Shown: positions 42,767 to 53,510 of the stretch, in pieces
How positions within the stretch are numbered: the first letter of the stretch is position 1
How the letters are laid out: every line of letters starts with the position of its first letter
Assembly (NCBI RefSeq): GCF_021502585.1
Contig: NZ_JAKFGM010000003.1
Coordinates: 62,001 to 126,000, forward strand
Source: Sphingomonas cremea
Lineage (GTDB): Bacteria > Pseudomonadota > Alphaproteobacteria > Sphingomonadales > Sphingomonadaceae
Length of the DNA stretch: 64,000 bases
Direction of reading: 5' to 3'
Position numbers and translations under genes: made by a program
The notes under the pieces: generated by a model
What the model was told of the DNA's origin: nothing
What the model saw: only the letters and a program-made list of their open reading frames with translations
Database searches by the model: none

Positions 42767-43198
42767 GTGATTCCTATTGCGCTCTTGATTGCAGCATCTG
42801 CTCCGGTCGAAAGTCCCGCCGCCTTCGTGCGCCGGGTCTATGCCGGCTACAGCCACAGCGGCTACAATCCGCTAACCATTCCCGAGCAAGTGTTCGCGCC
42901 GGCGCTAACCGCGGCAATTCAAAGAGATAGCTCGAGCGGTGAGGTTGGCTATCTCGACGGCGATCCTTTGTGCGACTGCCAGGATTATGACCGAATATCC
43001 GCAAAGATTCTGAGCATAAGGCAGCCAAATGCCTACTCCGCCGACGCCCGGATCCACGTCAAACTAGGACCGAAGGAGATGCGAGACCTTAGGCTGAGCC
43101 TGATACTAACCGCCTCCGGCTGGCGGATTGCCGATGTGGTCGGCGCTGACGGCCACAGCCTGCTCAAGGAACTGCAGCACTCGAACGCCAAGCGGTGA
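42767..43198 (+). CDS. DUF3828-like exported protein
   Basis: This 143-aa protein starts at GTG 42767, six bases after GGGAGG, giving a signal-like IPIALLIAASAPVES. The body has PAAFVRRVYAGYSHSG near the start, then DGDPLCDCQDYD and a C-terminal ASGWRIADVVGADGHSL, the layout of DUF3828/NTF2-like exported proteins. A longer version from 42713 lacks a signal. It ends the EVE operon and is convergent with typA. Confidence 0.65.
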   Translation: MIPIALLIAASAPVESPAAFVRRVYAGYSHSGYNPLTIPEQVFAPALTAAIQRDSSSGEVGYLDGDPLCDCQDYDRISAKILSIRQPNAYSADARIHVKLGPKEMRDLRLSLILTASGWRIADVVGADGHSLLKELQHSNAKR

Positions 43199-43203
43199 AG
43201 TAG

Positions 43204-45039
43204 CTATGCCGCTTCCATTTTCCGCGATGCCCGCTTCCGCTCGTGCGGATCGAGGTAGCGCTTGCGGATGCGGATCGCCTTGGGCGTAACCTCGACCAGC
43301 TCATCGTCCTGGATGTAGGCGATTGCCTGCTCCAAGGTCATTCGCTTGGGTGGAGTCAGGCGGATGCCCTCGTCCTTGGGCCCGGATGCGCGGAAATTGG
43401 TCAGCTGCTTCGTCTTCAGGGGATTGACCTCAAGATCCTGCGTCTTCGCATTCTCGCCAATCACCATGCCTTCGTAAAGCATTTCGCCCGGCGTAATGAA
43501 CAGCACCCCGCGATCCTCCAGGGCGCTCAACGCGTAGGCCACGGCGGGTCCCTGCTCCATCGAAATGAGCACGCCGTTCTGGCGCCCTGAGATCGGGCCT
43601 TTGTAGGGGCCATATTTTTCGAACAGCCGGTTCATGATTCCGGTGCCGCGCGTGTCGGACAGGAATTCGCCATGATAGCCGATCAGGCCGCGGCTCGGCG
43701 CCGAGAAGGTCAGGCGGGTTTTGCCGCCGCCTGACGGGCGCATATCGGTCATTTCCGCCTTGCGCATCGCCATCTTGTCGATGACCGTGCCGGAAAATTC
43801 GTCGTCGACGTCGATCACCACCGTCTCGTACGGCTCCTCGCGGCCGCCCGGGCCATCGCGGAACAGCACTCGCGGGCGGCTGATCGAAAGTTCGAACCCT
43901 TCGCGGCGCAAAGTCTCGATCACCACGCCAAGCTGCAGCTCGCCGCGGCCGGCCACTTCAAACGCCTCGCCGCCTGGAGTTTCGCTGACCCGGATCGCGA
44001 CATTGCCTTCGGCCTCTCGCGCCAGCCGGTCGCGGATGACGCGGCTCTGCACCTTGTCGCCGTCCTTGCCGGCAAACGGACTGTCGTTGACCGCGAAAGT
44101 CATCGACAAAGTCGGCGGATCGATTTCGCGGGCATGAAGCGGCTCGGAAATGGTCAGTTCGCCAATGGTGTTGGACACGGTCGCTTTGACCAGGCCGGCA
44201 ATGGCGACGATGTCGCCCGCCTGGGCCGTCTCGACCGGCACGCGCTCAAGGCCGCGGAAGGCGAATACCTTGGTCGCGCGGCCGTCCTCAACGACGTTGC
44301 CATTCACGTCCATCGCCCGGATCGGCATATTCACGTTGAGCGTACCGCTTTCGATCCGGCCCGTCAGAATACGGCCGAGGAAGGGGTCGCGGTCAAGCAA
44401 CGTCGTGAGCATCTTGAATTCGGCGGTCGTGTCGAGGTTCGGCGCCGGCACATGCTTGACGATTGTCTCGAACATCGGGGTCAGATCGCCTTCGCGGACG
44501 TCGTCGGTGAAGCCGGCATAGCCAGCGCGGCCCGATGCGTAGAGCGTCGGAAAATCGAGTTGCTCGTCATTGGCTTCGAGGTTCAGGAACAGCTCGAACA
44601 CCTCGTCCAGCACTTCGGCCGGCCGTGCGTCGGGGCGATCGATCTTGTTGACGACGACGATGGGCTTGAGACCGAGTGCAAGAGCCTTGCCGGTGACGAA
44701 TTTTGTCTGCGGCATCGGTCCTTCGGCGCTGTCGACCAGCAGGATAACGCCGTCGACCATCGACAGGATGCGCTCCACCTCGGCGCCGAAGTCGGCGTGG
44801 CCCGGCGTGTCCACGATGTTGATGTGGGTCACCGTGCCGTTGGCGTCGGGCCATTCGACCGAAGTGCACTTGGCAAGGATGGTGATCCCGCGCTCCTTCT
44901 CGAGGTCGTTCGAGTCCATGGCGCGCTCTTCCACCCGCTGGTTGTCGCGGAAGGTGCCCGATTGGCGGAAAAGTTGGTCGACGAGCGTGGTCTTGCCATG
45001 ATCGACGTGGGCGATGATCGCCACGTTGCGCAGGTTCAT
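43204..45039 (-). CDS. typA: Translational GTPase TypA/BipA
   Basis: This 611-aa GTPase has the P-loop AHVDHGKT (10-17), [21 protein letters not shown] and the EF-G-like domains III and V plus the BipA-specific C-terminus (about 490-600). It works in 50S assembly and stress growth. Its length matches E. coli BipA. It stands alone, convergent with the DUF3828-like gene. Confidence 0.97.
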   Translation of the reverse strand: MNLRNVAIIAHVDHGKTTLVDQLFRQSGTFRDNQRVEERAMDSNDLEKERGITILAKCTSVEWPDANGTVTHINIVDTPGHADFGAEVERILSMVDGVILLVDSAEGPMPQTKFVTGKALALGLKPIVVVNKIDRPDARPAEVLDEVFELFLNLEANDEQLDFPTLYASGRAGYAGFTDDVREGDLTPMFETIVKHVPAPNLDTTAEFKMLTTLLDRDPFLGRILTGRIESGTLNVNMPIRAMDVNGNVVEDGRATKVFAFRGLERVPVETAQAGDIVAIAGLVKATVSNTIGELTISEPLHAREIDPPTLSMTFAVNDSPFAGKDGDKVQSRVIRDRLAREAEGNVAIRVSETPGGEAFEVAGRGELQLGVVIETLRREGFELSISRPRVLFRDGPGGREEPYETVVIDVDDEFSGTVIDKMAMRKAEMTDMRPSGGGKTRLTFSAPSRGLIGYHGEFLSDTRGTGIMNRLFEKYGPYKGPISGRQNGVLISMEQGPAVAYALSALEDRGVLFITPGEMLYEGMVIGENAKTQDLEVNPLKTKQLTNFRASGPKDEGIRLTPPKRMTLEQAIAYIQDDELVEVTPKAIRIRKRYLDPHERKRASRKMEAA

Positions 45040-45103
45040 TATCGATGTCCCGGAGTTAAGTTGCGCGCCCCCTACCTTAAATGCTGCGTTGCGGCAACCG
45101 CGG

Positions 45104-46003
45104 CTAATGTGTCACTGCGGCCTCTGCGGCATCGGGCGGAACCAGTTCCGCCTTGCGCAGTGCGGTCATCAGCAGGACCACGCCAGCATAGGTCACGACC
45201 ACCACGACCAGCCAGCGCAGCAATACCAGGTCCATTTCTTTCACGATCAGGGCAGCAACCAGAACCGACGGAATCGCTCCGATTGTCAGGCCCAGCACGA
45301 TCCGCCAATCAAGATCGACCTTGCGGACACACTGCACTCCGGCAGCGATTCCGGAAAATCCGGCACCTGCCGCCATGATCGGAAATGCCAGCCTTGGGTC
45401 CATTCCCATCAGGCTCAGCATGGCAAGCGTCGGGGCGTAATTGCCGACCCCGAAACTGAGCAGGATGCCGAATATGAAATTGGCAATAATGGCGATTATT
45501 GCCAAGGTGGGCGGCAGACCGCTCGCCGAGCCGCCGGGCGGCATTAGCCCAAGGTTGGATAGGCTATAAAACAGCGCGGCGATCAGAAGCGCGAAACCGA
45601 CGATTGCCTGGATCAATCGCACTGGGGACCGTGCAGCGATCGGTACTCCTATGTAGCCCCCGGCAACGATCGCAATGACGCAGCCCGTCAGAAGTAGCAA
45701 ATCGACTTTCACGCCAAGCAGGATCAGGAAAATCACACCTTGGAGGATCGCCGGAATCGTATAGCCGATGAACATGGTCAGCGGCATCAGCCGGTCCGGG
45801 ACCAACTTTCTGAACTTGAACCAGGCGAGCGTCGGCGCGAATGAACCGATCCCGAGCGTGTCGAAGAAGTTCGTTACCGCAGCAAGTGCTAGCGCCTCCC
45901 CTTTCGGCACCAGCTGGTTCTTCTTCGCGGCCTCGCGGATAATGCCGACAAAAAGGCCGGCGGCGCCAATGGTCAATCCCGCGACCAGCAACACGAGCAA
46001 CAT
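45104..46003 (-). CDS. TauE/SafE-family sulfite exporter-like permease
   Basis: This 299-aa membrane protein has about eight hydrophobic segments and the TauE/SafE pattern, with an internal repeat and a polar loop between halves. It begins MLLVLLVAGLTIGAAGLFVG. Members move sulfite, sulfoacetate or other small anions across the inner membrane. The substrate is not readable. It is monocistronic, downstream of the MarR gene. Confidence 0.85.
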   Translation of the reverse strand: MLLVLLVAGLTIGAAGLFVGIIREAAKKNQLVPKGEALALAAVTNFFDTLGIGSFAPTLAWFKFRKLVPDRLMPLTMFIGYTIPAILQGVIFLILLGVKVDLLLLTGCVIAIVAGGYIGVPIAARSPVRLIQAIVGFALLIAALFYSLSNLGLMPPGGSASGLPPTLAIIAIIANFIFGILLSFGVGNYAPTLAMLSLMGMDPRLAFPIMAAGAGFSGIAAGVQCVRKVDLDWRIVLGLTIGAIPSVLVAALIVKEMDLVLLRWLVVVVVTYAGVVLLMTALRKAELVPPDAAEAAVTH

Positions 46004-46166
46004 ATCGGCCCTTTCCCGTCCATCTGACGTTTCCCGAAGGACTTAACATCGATCGGAGCGAACCCCAACCGAGCGGCAACCAGGCTCTCTCAAGCGTTTA
46101 GGCATTGGCTAGTAGGAGGATAATCAGCAGCCGCCGCGCCGCCGGGGCAAGCTCGGATTGTAGAGC

Positions 46167-46580
46167 CTAGCGCGGCAGTCGTTCGAGGATTTCGATCCCG
46201 CGCTCCAGCGCACGAAGTTCGCTTGCCGCCAGCTTGCCGAGGCGGCCTTCCAATGAGCTGTCCGCCGCGGGCGGTCGATTGAGATGCTGGCGTCCCTCGT
46301 CGGTTAGCTTGAGCGCAAGGCGGCGGCGGTTGTCGGGATCGGCCTGACGGTCGACCAGCCCCGCGCGAACGAGCACGTCCACAGCCCTGCTCACCGCTGG
46401 AGCGCCGCGCTTTACCTTCGCTGCAACCTGGTTGAGCGTCGCTGGCTCGGTCGCTTGAACGGCGGCAAGAAGGTCACGCTGTTGACCCATGGCCTTGGCC
46501 GCGGCGGTATCCCCGCCAAGCAGTTCGACCAACCGAGCGAAGCGCGCCGCAATGGCGCCCGGTGATGTACTCCCCCACAT
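46167..46580 (-). CDS. MarR-family transcriptional regulator
   Basis: This 137-aa winged-helix regulator has LNQVAAKVKRGAPAVSRAVDVLVRAGLVDRQADPDNRRRLALKLTD-like DNA-binding features. ATG 46580 is chosen; a TTG start at 46631 would leave only 5 bp before the divergent MFS gene and would place the operator palindromes inside the coding region. It probably represses the adjacent exporter and itself through palindromes at 46611-46631. Confidence 0.85.
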   Translation of the reverse strand: MWGSTSPGAIAARFARLVELLGGDTAAAKAMGQQRDLLAAVQATEPATLNQVAAKVKRGAPAVSRAVDVLVRAGLVDRQADPDNRRRLALKLTDEGRQHLNRPPAADSSLEGRLGKLAASELRALERGIEILERLPR

Positions 46581-46610
46581 GGAATCCACGCTATCAAAGA
46601 TTTCGCGTTT

Positions 46611-46631
46611 GGCAAATTTGCCTATAGGCAA
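46611..46631. promoter_or_regulatory. Overlapping palindromic operators between MarR and MFS genes
   Basis: Two perfect palindromes overlap: GGCAAATTTGCC (46611-46622) and TTGCCTATAGGCAA (46618-46631). They share TTGCC, so a dimer could use either centre. They lie between the divergent MarR and MFS genes, 5-25 bp before the MFS start, fitting autoregulation and repression. Confidence 0.6.
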
Positions 46632-46636
46632 GCGTC

Positions 46637-47803
46637 GTGACGACGCGCTCTTCCCTCCCCCGAACGGTCTGGATTCTCGGCATCGTCAGTCTGCTGATGG
46701 ACCTGTCGAGCGAGATTTATCATGCGCTGCTGCCAGCCTTCTTGACCGTTACGCTCGGCCTTCCAGTGGTCGCGATGGGCGCGCTGGATGGGGTGGCGGA
46801 GGCGACCGCCAATATCGCCAAGCTGGTCTCCGGGCGGCTGAGCGATCGCAACCAGCGGCGCAAACCCTGGATCCTGCTTGGTTATGGCATGGCCGCATTG
46901 TCCAAGCCGCTATTCCCCCTCGCCCAAGGCGCTCTGCCGGTGCTTGGCGCCCGGTTCGTCGACCGCATCGGCAAGGGCATCCGCGGCGCACCGCGCGACG
47001 CGATGATCGCCGACGAGACGCCGCCCGAGCTGCGCGGCGCGGCTTATGGCCTAAGGCAGGCGCTCGACACCGTAGGCGCCTTCCTTGCGCCGCTCGTGGC
47101 AATTGGGCTGATGTTGTTGCTGGCGGACGACATTCGCGCCGTATTCTGGATCGCGGCAGTTCCGGCTGTGCTTTCTTTCCTATTTGCCTGGATCATGCTC
47201 CACGAGCCCGAGCGCCATATCGCAATCAAAAGCACGGTTGCCTGGGGTGGCTGGCGCTCGCTCGACAAGCAGGTCAAGCGGCTGATCGGTGTAGGCTTCC
47301 TGTTCGGCCTTGCCAGATTTTCCGAAGGCTTCCTGATCCTGAAGGCGATGGACGTTGGCCTCGCCCCAACCTGGTCGCCCCTGGTCCTTGCGCTGTTCAG
47401 CCTGGCGTTTCTGGTGCTCGCATATCCTGCGGGCGCGCTCAGCGACCGGATCGACCCGAAATCGCTGTTGCTCGGCGGCATCGCGGTGCTGGTCGCTGCC
47501 GATCTGTGGCTGGCCCAATCATCCACCCTGTGGGCGGTGCTGACCGGTGTCGCCCTGTGGGGCGCGCATATGGCGCTGACCCAGGGCATCTTCGCGCGGA
47601 TGATCGCCGACGCTGCCCCCGAAAGCCAGCGAGCCTCCAGCTTCGGCGCCTTTTTCTTCGCCAGTGGCGTCTCCGCCCTGCTTGCCAGCCTCGGCGCCGG
47701 ACTGTTGTGGGATCGCGGCGGGCCGGCCGACACCTTTACGGCCGCCGCGGGCGCCGCCGCGATGGCCGGCGCGATGCTATATCTATTGCCGTCGCGCCGC
47801 TAA
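46637..47803 (+). CDS. MFS transporter
   Basis: This 388-aa protein has twelve predicted membrane segments and MFS features: LSDRNQRRKPWILLGYG (the loop 2-3 motif) and RFVDRIGKGIRGAPRDAMIAD, which mark the YfiS/bacterial drug-type group. It starts at GTG 46637. It is divergent from a MarR regulator and probably exports a toxic compound sensed by it. A longer plus-strand frame over the same DNA is a shadow. Its stop interlocks with the cytochrome b561 stop (shared CTAA). Confidence 0.9.
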   Translation: MTTRSSLPRTVWILGIVSLLMDLSSEIYHALLPAFLTVTLGLPVVAMGALDGVAEATANIAKLVSGRLSDRNQRRKPWILLGYGMAALSKPLFPLAQGALPVLGARFVDRIGKGIRGAPRDAMIADETPPELRGAAYGLRQALDTVGAFLAPLVAIGLMLLLADDIRAVFWIAAVPAVLSFLFAWIMLHEPERHIAIKSTVAWGGWRSLDKQVKRLIGVGFLFGLARFSEGFLILKAMDVGLAPTWSPLVLALFSLAFLVLAYPAGALSDRIDPKSLLLGGIAVLVAADLWLAQSSTLWAVLTGVALWGAHMALTQGIFARMIADAAPESQRASSFGAFFFASGVSALLASLGAGLLWDRGGPADTFTAAAGAAAMAGAMLYLLPSRR

Positions 47804-48384
47804 GCCTCGCGCACCGACTTGAACGGCCACATCCTGCCCGCGACAGAGCCCCGATAAACGAACTGATTGTAGAGCGCCGCCGTGACATGCAGGGCAAGCA
47901 ATGCCAGCACAGCCCAGATCAGTAGCTCATGCACTTCGTTAAACTCATTTTCCTTGGGAATACCGGGAATGGCGGGCACCGACAGGCCGAGTTGCAGCGG
48001 TACCCAACCGCCTTCCGCACGGCCCGAGACCGCCGCAAGACCGGTCAGCGGAATCCCGATCAGCAGCAAATAGAACAGGCGATGGTTCCAGACCGCGATG
48101 AGGCGGCGCCACTTGGGATAGTCTGAGGGGAATGGGGGCGGCGGGTTCATCAGGCGGACCGCTAGCCGGGCCACGGCCAGCAAAAGGATCATTACTCCCC
48201 AGGTTTTGTGCCAGCCGAATACGAATGCTCGCTCGGGAGTGCCGCGCGGCAGGTCTTGGAAGGTGAAACCGATATAGACCTGCATGATTAGCAGGATCGC
48301 AGTGATCCAATGGATCCACATGACGATCTTGCGATAGCGCATCGCCACCGGCCCACTCGATTCCGTAATCATATAATCGCTCAT
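47800..48384 (-). CDS. Cytochrome b561 family protein
   Basis: This 194-aa membrane protein has four helices and the b561 histidines: His in MWIHW, WHKTWG, VHELLIW and ALHVTAALYNQF, which bind two b hemes. It likely carries electrons between quinol and periplasmic partners, as CybB does. It follows the FadJ-type gene on the same strand with 25 bp between them, so co-transcription is possible. Confidence 0.92.
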   Translation of the reverse strand: MSDYMITESSGPVAMRYRKIVMWIHWITAILLIMQVYIGFTFQDLPRGTPERAFVFGWHKTWGVMILLLAVARLAVRLMNPPPPFPSDYPKWRRLIAVWNHRLFYLLLIGIPLTGLAAVSGRAEGGWVPLQLGLSVPAIPGIPKENEFNEVHELLIWAVLALLALHVTAALYNQFVYRGSVAGRMWPFKSVREA

Positions 48385-48409
48385 CTAAATCCCCTTAGGC
48401 TGGCAACGG

Positions 48410-50494
48410 TCAGCGGGAGAATTTCTCTCCTTTGGCAGCTTTGTCGAGCAACAACTGGCTGAAGCTGAAATCGCTCCCCATTCGCGCTTCCTGGTTCCTT
48501 AAACCGGCAACGATCTTTTCCAGCCCTTCGGTGTCGGCCCAGAACATCGGGCCGCCCCGATACACCGGCCAGCCATACCCATAGACCCACACCACATCGA
48601 TGTCGGACGCGCGCTGCGCCATGCCTTCCTCGAGGATCTTCGATCCCTCGTTGACCATCGTGTAAAGAGTACGCTCGACGATCTCCTCATCGCTGATGTC
48701 GCGGCGGGTGACGCCCTGCTTGGCAGCGAAATCCTCGATGATCTGCTGAACGACCGGCGACGGGCTTGGTCGGCGCTTGTCATCATAATCGTAGAAGCCG
48801 GCCCCCTTCTTCTGGCCCCAACGATCGATGGCACACAGAGCGTCGCGAATATTTTCGATCCGGCTGGGATCGCGGTGCCAGCCGATATCGACCCCGGCCA
48901 GGTCGGCCATCTGGAACGGTCCCATAGGCATACCGAATTCGACATGGACCCGATCGATCTGCTCCGGCGTCGCGCCCTCTAGGAGGAGCTTGGTCGCCTC
49001 GACCTGGCGCGGCATCAGCATACGATTGCCGATGAAGCCATGGCAGACACCGGCGACTACGGCGACCTTCCTGATTTTCTTCGCCAGCTGCATCGCCGTA
49101 ACCAGCACGTCCGGCGCGGTCTTGGCACCCCGGACGATCTCCAGCAGCTTCATCACATTGGCGGGCGAGAAGAAGTGGAGACCGACCACATCCTGCGGCC
49201 GCGATGTGCTGGCCGCAATCTCATCGATGTTGAGATAGCTGGTGTTGGAAGCAAGGATGGCGCCCGGCTTGGCGATCTTGTCGAGGCGCCCGAAGACGTC
49301 CTTCTTGATCTCCATGGTTTCGAACACCGCCTCGATGATCAGATCGCAATCGGCCAGCGCGTCGAAGTCCAGCGTGGGCTTCAGCAGCCCCATCGCCTTT
49401 TCGACCTGTTCGCCGGTCATTCGGCCCTTCGCGGCGGTCGCTTCGTAATTCTTGCGCATCACTCCCGTGCCGCGGTCCAGCGCTTCCTGCGCCATCTCGA
49501 CGATCGTGACCGGGAAGCCGGCGGACAGGAAGTTCATCGAGATGCCGCCACCCATCGTTCCGGCACCGATCACACCGACCTTCTTCACGTCGCGCGGCCT
49601 GGTGTTCTCGGGAATATTCTCGATCTTGGCTGCCTTGCGTTCGGCGAAGAAAAAATATTGCTGCGCCCTCGACTGGGTGCCGGCCATCAGCCCCATGAAC
49701 AGGTTGCGCTCGTCGATAACGCCTTCGGCATAGGGCTTGGCAACGGCAGCCTCGACCGCCTTGATGTTCGCCTCTGGCGCCTCAAAGCCGCGGAACTTCC
49801 TGGCATTGGCTTTGCGGAATTCGTCGAAGATCGCCGGATTTTCACGCGCCTCCTTCAGCTTTTCGTCGCGTTCGCTCGACTTTGGCAGCGGACGAATGTC
49901 GCGAACCTCATCGGCCAGCGCGACGGCATGCTGAAGCAGTTCGCCTTCCGCAATTCGGTCAACCAGCCCGACAGAAAATGCCTCCCTAGCGCCAATCGGC
50001 GTGCCGGAAGTGACCATTTCCAGGGCCTTCTGGACACCCGCGACGCGTGGCAGCCGCTGCGTGCCGCCTGCGCCGGGGAGCAGGCCAAGCTTCACCTCGG
50101 GAACGCCTAGCTTCGCGTCGGGAACGGCGATGCGATAGTGGGAACCGAGCGCGACCTCGAGCCCGCCGCCGAGAGCAGTTCCGTGAATCGCGGCAACCAC
50201 CGGCTTCGAGCAATTCTCGATCGTATCGACCACGCTCGGAAGCCACGGCATCACCGGCGGCTTGCCGAATTCGGTGATGTCGGCCCCGGCGAAGAAGGTT
50301 TGCCCTTCGCATCGGATGACGACCGCCTTGATGGCATCGTCTTTCTCCGCTTCGTCGATCGCCGCAACCAACCCCTGCCGTACAGCGGCGCCTAGAGCGT
50401 TCACTGGCGGATTGTTCGATGTGACAATCAACACGTCGCCGTGGCGAGTGGTGGAGATCGGGCTGGTGGTGGGCTTGTCGATGACGTCGGTCAT
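48410..50494 (-). CDS. FadJ-type bifunctional enoyl-CoA hydratase / 3-hydroxyacyl-CoA dehydrogenase
   Basis: This 694-aa protein joins a crotonase domain (about 15-190, with [19 protein letters not shown] and [15 protein letters not shown]) to an NAD-binding 3-hydroxyacyl-CoA dehydrogenase ([13 protein letters not shown] near 306-318, then [14 protein letters not shown]). It performs two steps of beta-oxidation. No thiolase partner is adjacent, so it may act with a distant FadA-like enzyme. The start at 50494 gives MTDVIDKP. Confidence 0.94.
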   Translation of the reverse strand: MTDVIDKPTTSPISTTRHGDVLIVTSNNPPVNALGAAVRQGLVAAIDEAEKDDAIKAVVIRCEGQTFFAGADITEFGKPPVMPWLPSVVDTIENCSKPVVAAIHGTALGGGLEVALGSHYRIAVPDAKLGVPEVKLGLLPGAGGTQRLPRVAGVQKALEMVTSGTPIGAREAFSVGLVDRIAEGELLQHAVALADEVRDIRPLPKSSERDEKLKEARENPAIFDEFRKANARKFRGFEAPEANIKAVEAAVAKPYAEGVIDERNLFMGLMAGTQSRAQQYFFFAERKAAKIENIPENTRPRDVKKVGVIGAGTMGGGISMNFLSAGFPVTIVEMAQEALDRGTGVMRKNYEATAAKGRMTGEQVEKAMGLLKPTLDFDALADCDLIIEAVFETMEIKKDVFGRLDKIAKPGAILASNTSYLNIDEIAASTSRPQDVVGLHFFSPANVMKLLEIVRGAKTAPDVLVTAMQLAKKIRKVAVVAGVCHGFIGNRMLMPRQVEATKLLLEGATPEQIDRVHVEFGMPMGPFQMADLAGVDIGWHRDPSRIENIRDALCAIDRWGQKKGAGFYDYDDKRRPSPSPVVQQIIEDFAAKQGVTRRDISDEEIVERTLYTMVNEGSKILEEGMAQRASDIDVVWVYGYGWPVYRGGPMFWADTEGLEKIVAGLRNQEARMGSDFSFSQLLLDKAAKGEKFSR

Positions 50495-50505
50495 GAGGGG
50501 CTCCG

Positions 50506-50523
50506 TAAGTTCACTAAGTTCAC
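50506..50523. repeat. Exact tandem 9-mer
   Basis: TAAGTTCAC occurs twice in direct succession (50506-50514 and 50515-50523), 12 bp upstream of the FadJ-type start codon. The reverse complement GTGAACTTA resembles the tandem GTGAACATC/T at 6687-6704. Confidence 0.5.
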
Positions 50524-50632
50524 AAAAGTCTCGGGATGAGGCGCCATTTTCAGCCCCTCCAGGTCGTCCGATAAGAATGGACAGCTGCAGCCAGTAATAG
50601 TCGGCGGGTCCGTCCGTAGGACAGCAGATTCG

Positions 50633-51388
50633 TCACGTCGTCGTCCGCCCGTAGCTTTGATGGTTGAAGGGGTGCGACGCCGACAAGCCGCCGTCCACAA
50701 CGATCGCCTGCCCGTTGACGTAACTTGCCTCATCGGAAGCGAGAAACAGCGCGGCATTGGCGATTTCGATCGGTGCACCGCCACGCCTGAGTGGATTCAA
50801 ATGACCAATCTGGCCTTCCTGCCCCTTGGCCCGCGCCCGCTCATAGATGAGTTCGGTCATGCCGGTCTCGATCAGGCCGGGGCAAATGGCGTTGACCCGG
50901 ATGTTGGCGCCAACGAACTGGGTCGCGGCGATTTTGACCAGGTTGATCACTCCCGCCTTCGACGCCGAATAGGCCGGGCCGCCCGCTCCAGAACGAAGGC
51001 CAGCCACCGAAGCGGTAGCGACGATCGAACCCCCGCCCCTCTCCTTCATTGCGGGCGCAGCATATTTGATCGCCAGGAATGGCCCGATCAGATTGACCCG
51101 GAGAATCTCGGCCCAATCGTCCGCATCCTGTTCGAAGATACTGGCAAACCCGCCAGATATTCCGGCGTTGGCGAACATGATGTCCAACCCACCGAAATCA
51201 CGCACGGTGTGAGCGACCAGCGCCTCCACCTGCTCTTCGTCCCCCGCATCACATTCAAAATCGGTCCCGCGAAGATCCGCGCCGACAACGCGTGCGCCCT
51301 CCTGCCGGAAGAGCTCGACTGTCGCCTTGCCGATCCCCGAGCCGGCGCCGGTGACGATCGCGATCTTTCCGCTGAGGCGTCCGCTCAC
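50633..51388 (-). CDS. Short-chain dehydrogenase/reductase (1)
   Basis: This 251-aa NAD(P)-dependent SDR has [13 protein letters not shown] for cofactor binding, NAGISGG, the catalytic serine in ATASVAG and YSASK. The start is GTG 51388, overlapping the stop of the preceding SDR by 4 bp; longer in-frame starts overlap that gene. It ends the ACAD-SDR-SDR operon. The substrate is likely a 3-hydroxyacyl-CoA, alcohol or steroid. Confidence 0.9.
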   Translation of the reverse strand: MSGRLSGKIAIVTGAGSGIGKATVELFRQEGARVVGADLRGTDFECDAGDEEQVEALVAHTVRDFGGLDIMFANAGISGGFASIFEQDADDWAEILRVNLIGPFLAIKYAAPAMKERGGGSIVATASVAGLRSGAGGPAYSASKAGVINLVKIAATQFVGANIRVNAICPGLIETGMTELIYERARAKGQEGQIGHLNPLRRGGAPIEIANAALFLASDEASYVNGQAIVVDGGLSASHPFNHQSYGRTTT

Positions 51389-52170
51389 AGCCCGACCCCG
51401 ATCGTGCTCCCGCCGTCGACGATCATCGCCTGGCCGGTCATGAAGGTCGACGCGGGTGAAGCGAGATAGACCGCGGCGCCGGCGATCTCGTGCGGTTCGC
51501 CGATCCGACGAAGCGGCGTCGAGCGGGTGACCGCCTTCAGCGTGTCGGGATTTTCCCACAGCGCGCGGGCAAAGTCGGTCTTCACCAGCCCTGGCGCGAT
51601 GCAGTTTACTCTCACGCCCTTCGGCCCGAATTCGGCCGCAAGGTTGCGGGCCAGTTGGAAGTCCGCCGCCTTGGAAATGTTGTAGGCGCCGATCATAGTC
51701 GAACTGGTCAGCCCGCCGATGGAACTGACGATGATGATCGATCCTTCTCCACGCTCGAGCATTTCCGGGGCAACCATCGAAATCAGCCAATGGTTGGCAA
51801 TGACGTTGTTCTCAAGGACCTTGCGGAACTGGTCGTCGCTGATCCCTGCCATCGGGCCGTAATAGGGATTGGAGGCGGCATTGCAGACCAGGACGTCAAT
51901 CCGCCCGAACGCGCGGCGGGATTCGTCGACCAAATGCTGCAAGTCATCCTTGCTAGAGATGTTGGCCGCCACCGCGATCGCGCGGCCCTCACCGTGCTGC
52001 GCATTTATGGCATGAGCCACCTCGTCGCAGGCGTCCTGCTTTCGGCTGGAAATGACGACCTTCGCGCCATGTTCGGCGAGCGCCGCAGCGATGGCCAAAC
52101 CGATGCCGCGCGACGAGCCGGTAATGATCGCTACCTTACCGGTCAGGTCGAAGAGCCGGGGGCAAGTCAC
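51385..52170 (-). CDS. Short-chain dehydrogenase/reductase (2)
   Basis: This 261-aa SDR has [22 protein letters not shown], the catalytic serine in IVSSIGG and the YNISK proton donor. The NAASNPYYG signature is typical of SDR members next to acyl-CoA dehydrogenases in sphingomonads and mycobacteria. It overlaps the upstream acyl-CoA dehydrogenase and downstream SDR by 4 bp each, so the three are translationally coupled. Confidence 0.9.
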   Translation of the reverse strand: MTCPRLFDLTGKVAIITGSSRGIGLAIAAALAEHGAKVVISSRKQDACDEVAHAINAQHGEGRAIAVAANISSKDDLQHLVDESRRAFGRIDVLVCNAASNPYYGPMAGISDDQFRKVLENNVIANHWLISMVAPEMLERGEGSIIIVSSIGGLTSSTMIGAYNISKAADFQLARNLAAEFGPKGVRVNCIAPGLVKTDFARALWENPDTLKAVTRSTPLRRIGEPHEIAGAAVYLASPASTFMTGQAMIVDGGSTIGVGL

Positions 52171-53414
52171 GCAAGTGCCTCCGCATGCTTGGCGAATTCG
52201 ATCAATGCGATCGCGCGATTGTGAACCTCATCGGGCCCATCGGCGAGCCGCAGCGTGCGGATTCCGGCCCAGCTCGCCGCCAGCGGGGTATCCTGGCTGA
52301 CTCCCGCCCCGCCGTGCGCCTGGATCGCGTCGTCGATCACCTTCAGCGCCATGCGCGGCGCCTTTACCTTGATCATCGCGATCTCGGCCTTGGCTGCCTT
52401 GTTACCGGACTTGTCCATACGGTCGGCGGCAAGCAGGCAAAGCAGCCGTGTAGCGTCGATCTCGATCCGCGCTTCGGCCACCCGTTGCTCCCACACGCTG
52501 TGCTCGCTGAGCCGCTTGCCGAAGGCCACGCGGCTCTGAAGCCGCCGCGCCATATAGTCGAGCGCTTCTTCGGCGGCGCCGATGGTACGCATGCAATGGT
52601 GAATTCGGCCTGGTCCCAGGCGGCCCTGCGCAATTTCAAACCCGCGGCCCTCGCCGAGCAGCAAGCTTGCCGCGGGCACGCGCACGTCCTTGAGCTCAAT
52701 TTCCATATGGCCGTGCGGGGCGTCGTCATAGCCATAGACCGACAGGAACCGCTCGACGGTGATGCCGGGGGCATCCATCGGCACCAGGATCATCGATTGC
52801 TGACGGTGCTTGGCCTCGGCCGTATCGGTCTTGCCCATCAGGATCGCGACCTTGCAGCGCGGATCACCCGCGCCTGACGACCACCATTTGCGGCCGTTGA
52901 TGACATAATCGTCGCCATCGCGGTCGATGCGGCATTCGATGTTGGTGGCATCGGACGAAGCGACCCCTGGCTCGGTCATCAGGAATGCCGAGCGGATCTC
53001 CCCACGCATCAGGGGGCCAAGCCATTGCTCCTTCTGCTCGCGGGTACCGTAGCGATGGAGCACTTCCATATTTCCAGTGTCCGGAGCCGAGCAGTTGAAC
53101 ACCTCCGACGACCAGAGGATTCGCCCCATTTCCTCGGCGCACAGCGCATATTCGAGGTTGGTCAGTTGCTCGCCCCCGAACGCAAATGTCTCGTCGACAT
53201 GGTTGAGTGCCCCACCCGGCGGCATGAACAGGTTCCACAGACCCGCGGCTTTTGCCTTGGGCTTTAGGCCCTCGATCAGCTGCAGCGGCTGCCAGCGGTC
53301 GCCGCTGTCGATCTCTTTCTTATAGTCCGCGACTCGGGGACGGATGTGCTGGTCGATGAACTCGCGGACGCGGTCGCGGAAAAAAGACTGGCGTTCCGTA
53401 AGGTCAAAATCCAC
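52167..53414 (-). CDS. Acyl-CoA dehydrogenase family protein
   Basis: This 415-aa flavoenzyme has the ACAD signatures [46 protein letters not shown] and [13 protein letters not shown] with the C-terminal [10 protein letters not shown]. It oxidises an acyl-CoA at the alpha-beta bond. GTG 53414 is chosen because GGGAGA precedes it and the protein then begins MDFDLTERQ, as its relatives do; 53456 would add 14 unconserved residues. It leads the SDR-SDR operon. Confidence 0.9.
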   Translation of the reverse strand: MDFDLTERQSFFRDRVREFIDQHIRPRVADYKKEIDSGDRWQPLQLIEGLKPKAKAAGLWNLFMPPGGALNHVDETFAFGGEQLTNLEYALCAEEMGRILWSSEVFNCSAPDTGNMEVLHRYGTREQKEQWLGPLMRGEIRSAFLMTEPGVASSDATNIECRIDRDGDDYVINGRKWWSSGAGDPRCKVAILMGKTDTAEAKHRQQSMILVPMDAPGITVERFLSVYGYDDAPHGHMEIELKDVRVPAASLLLGEGRGFEIAQGRLGPGRIHHCMRTIGAAEEALDYMARRLQSRVAFGKRLSEHSVWEQRVAEARIEIDATRLLCLLAADRMDKSGNKAAKAEIAMIKVKAPRMALKVIDDAIQAHGGAGVSQDTPLAASWAGIRTLRLADGPDEVHNRAIALIEFAKHAEALA

Positions 53415-53510
53415 CGCTGCTTCTCCCGCTTGGGCGACCGTCCAGTATCGTTCCAAAACGGGCTAGGACGGTGGGACCGACTGGGCAAGTGGTGTTCAGC
53501 TTTCCAGTTC

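Noticed and set aside
46489-47925. 478-aa plus-strand open frame longer than the MFS gene it covers
   Set aside because: Its translation is arginine/proline-rich shadow of GC-rich DNA; the other frame encodes a clear MFS transporter.
50633-51790. 385-aa version of the first SDR
   Set aside because: The extra N-terminal part is an out-of-frame reading of the preceding SDR gene; the GTGA overlap at 51388 gives a normal 251-aa SDR.
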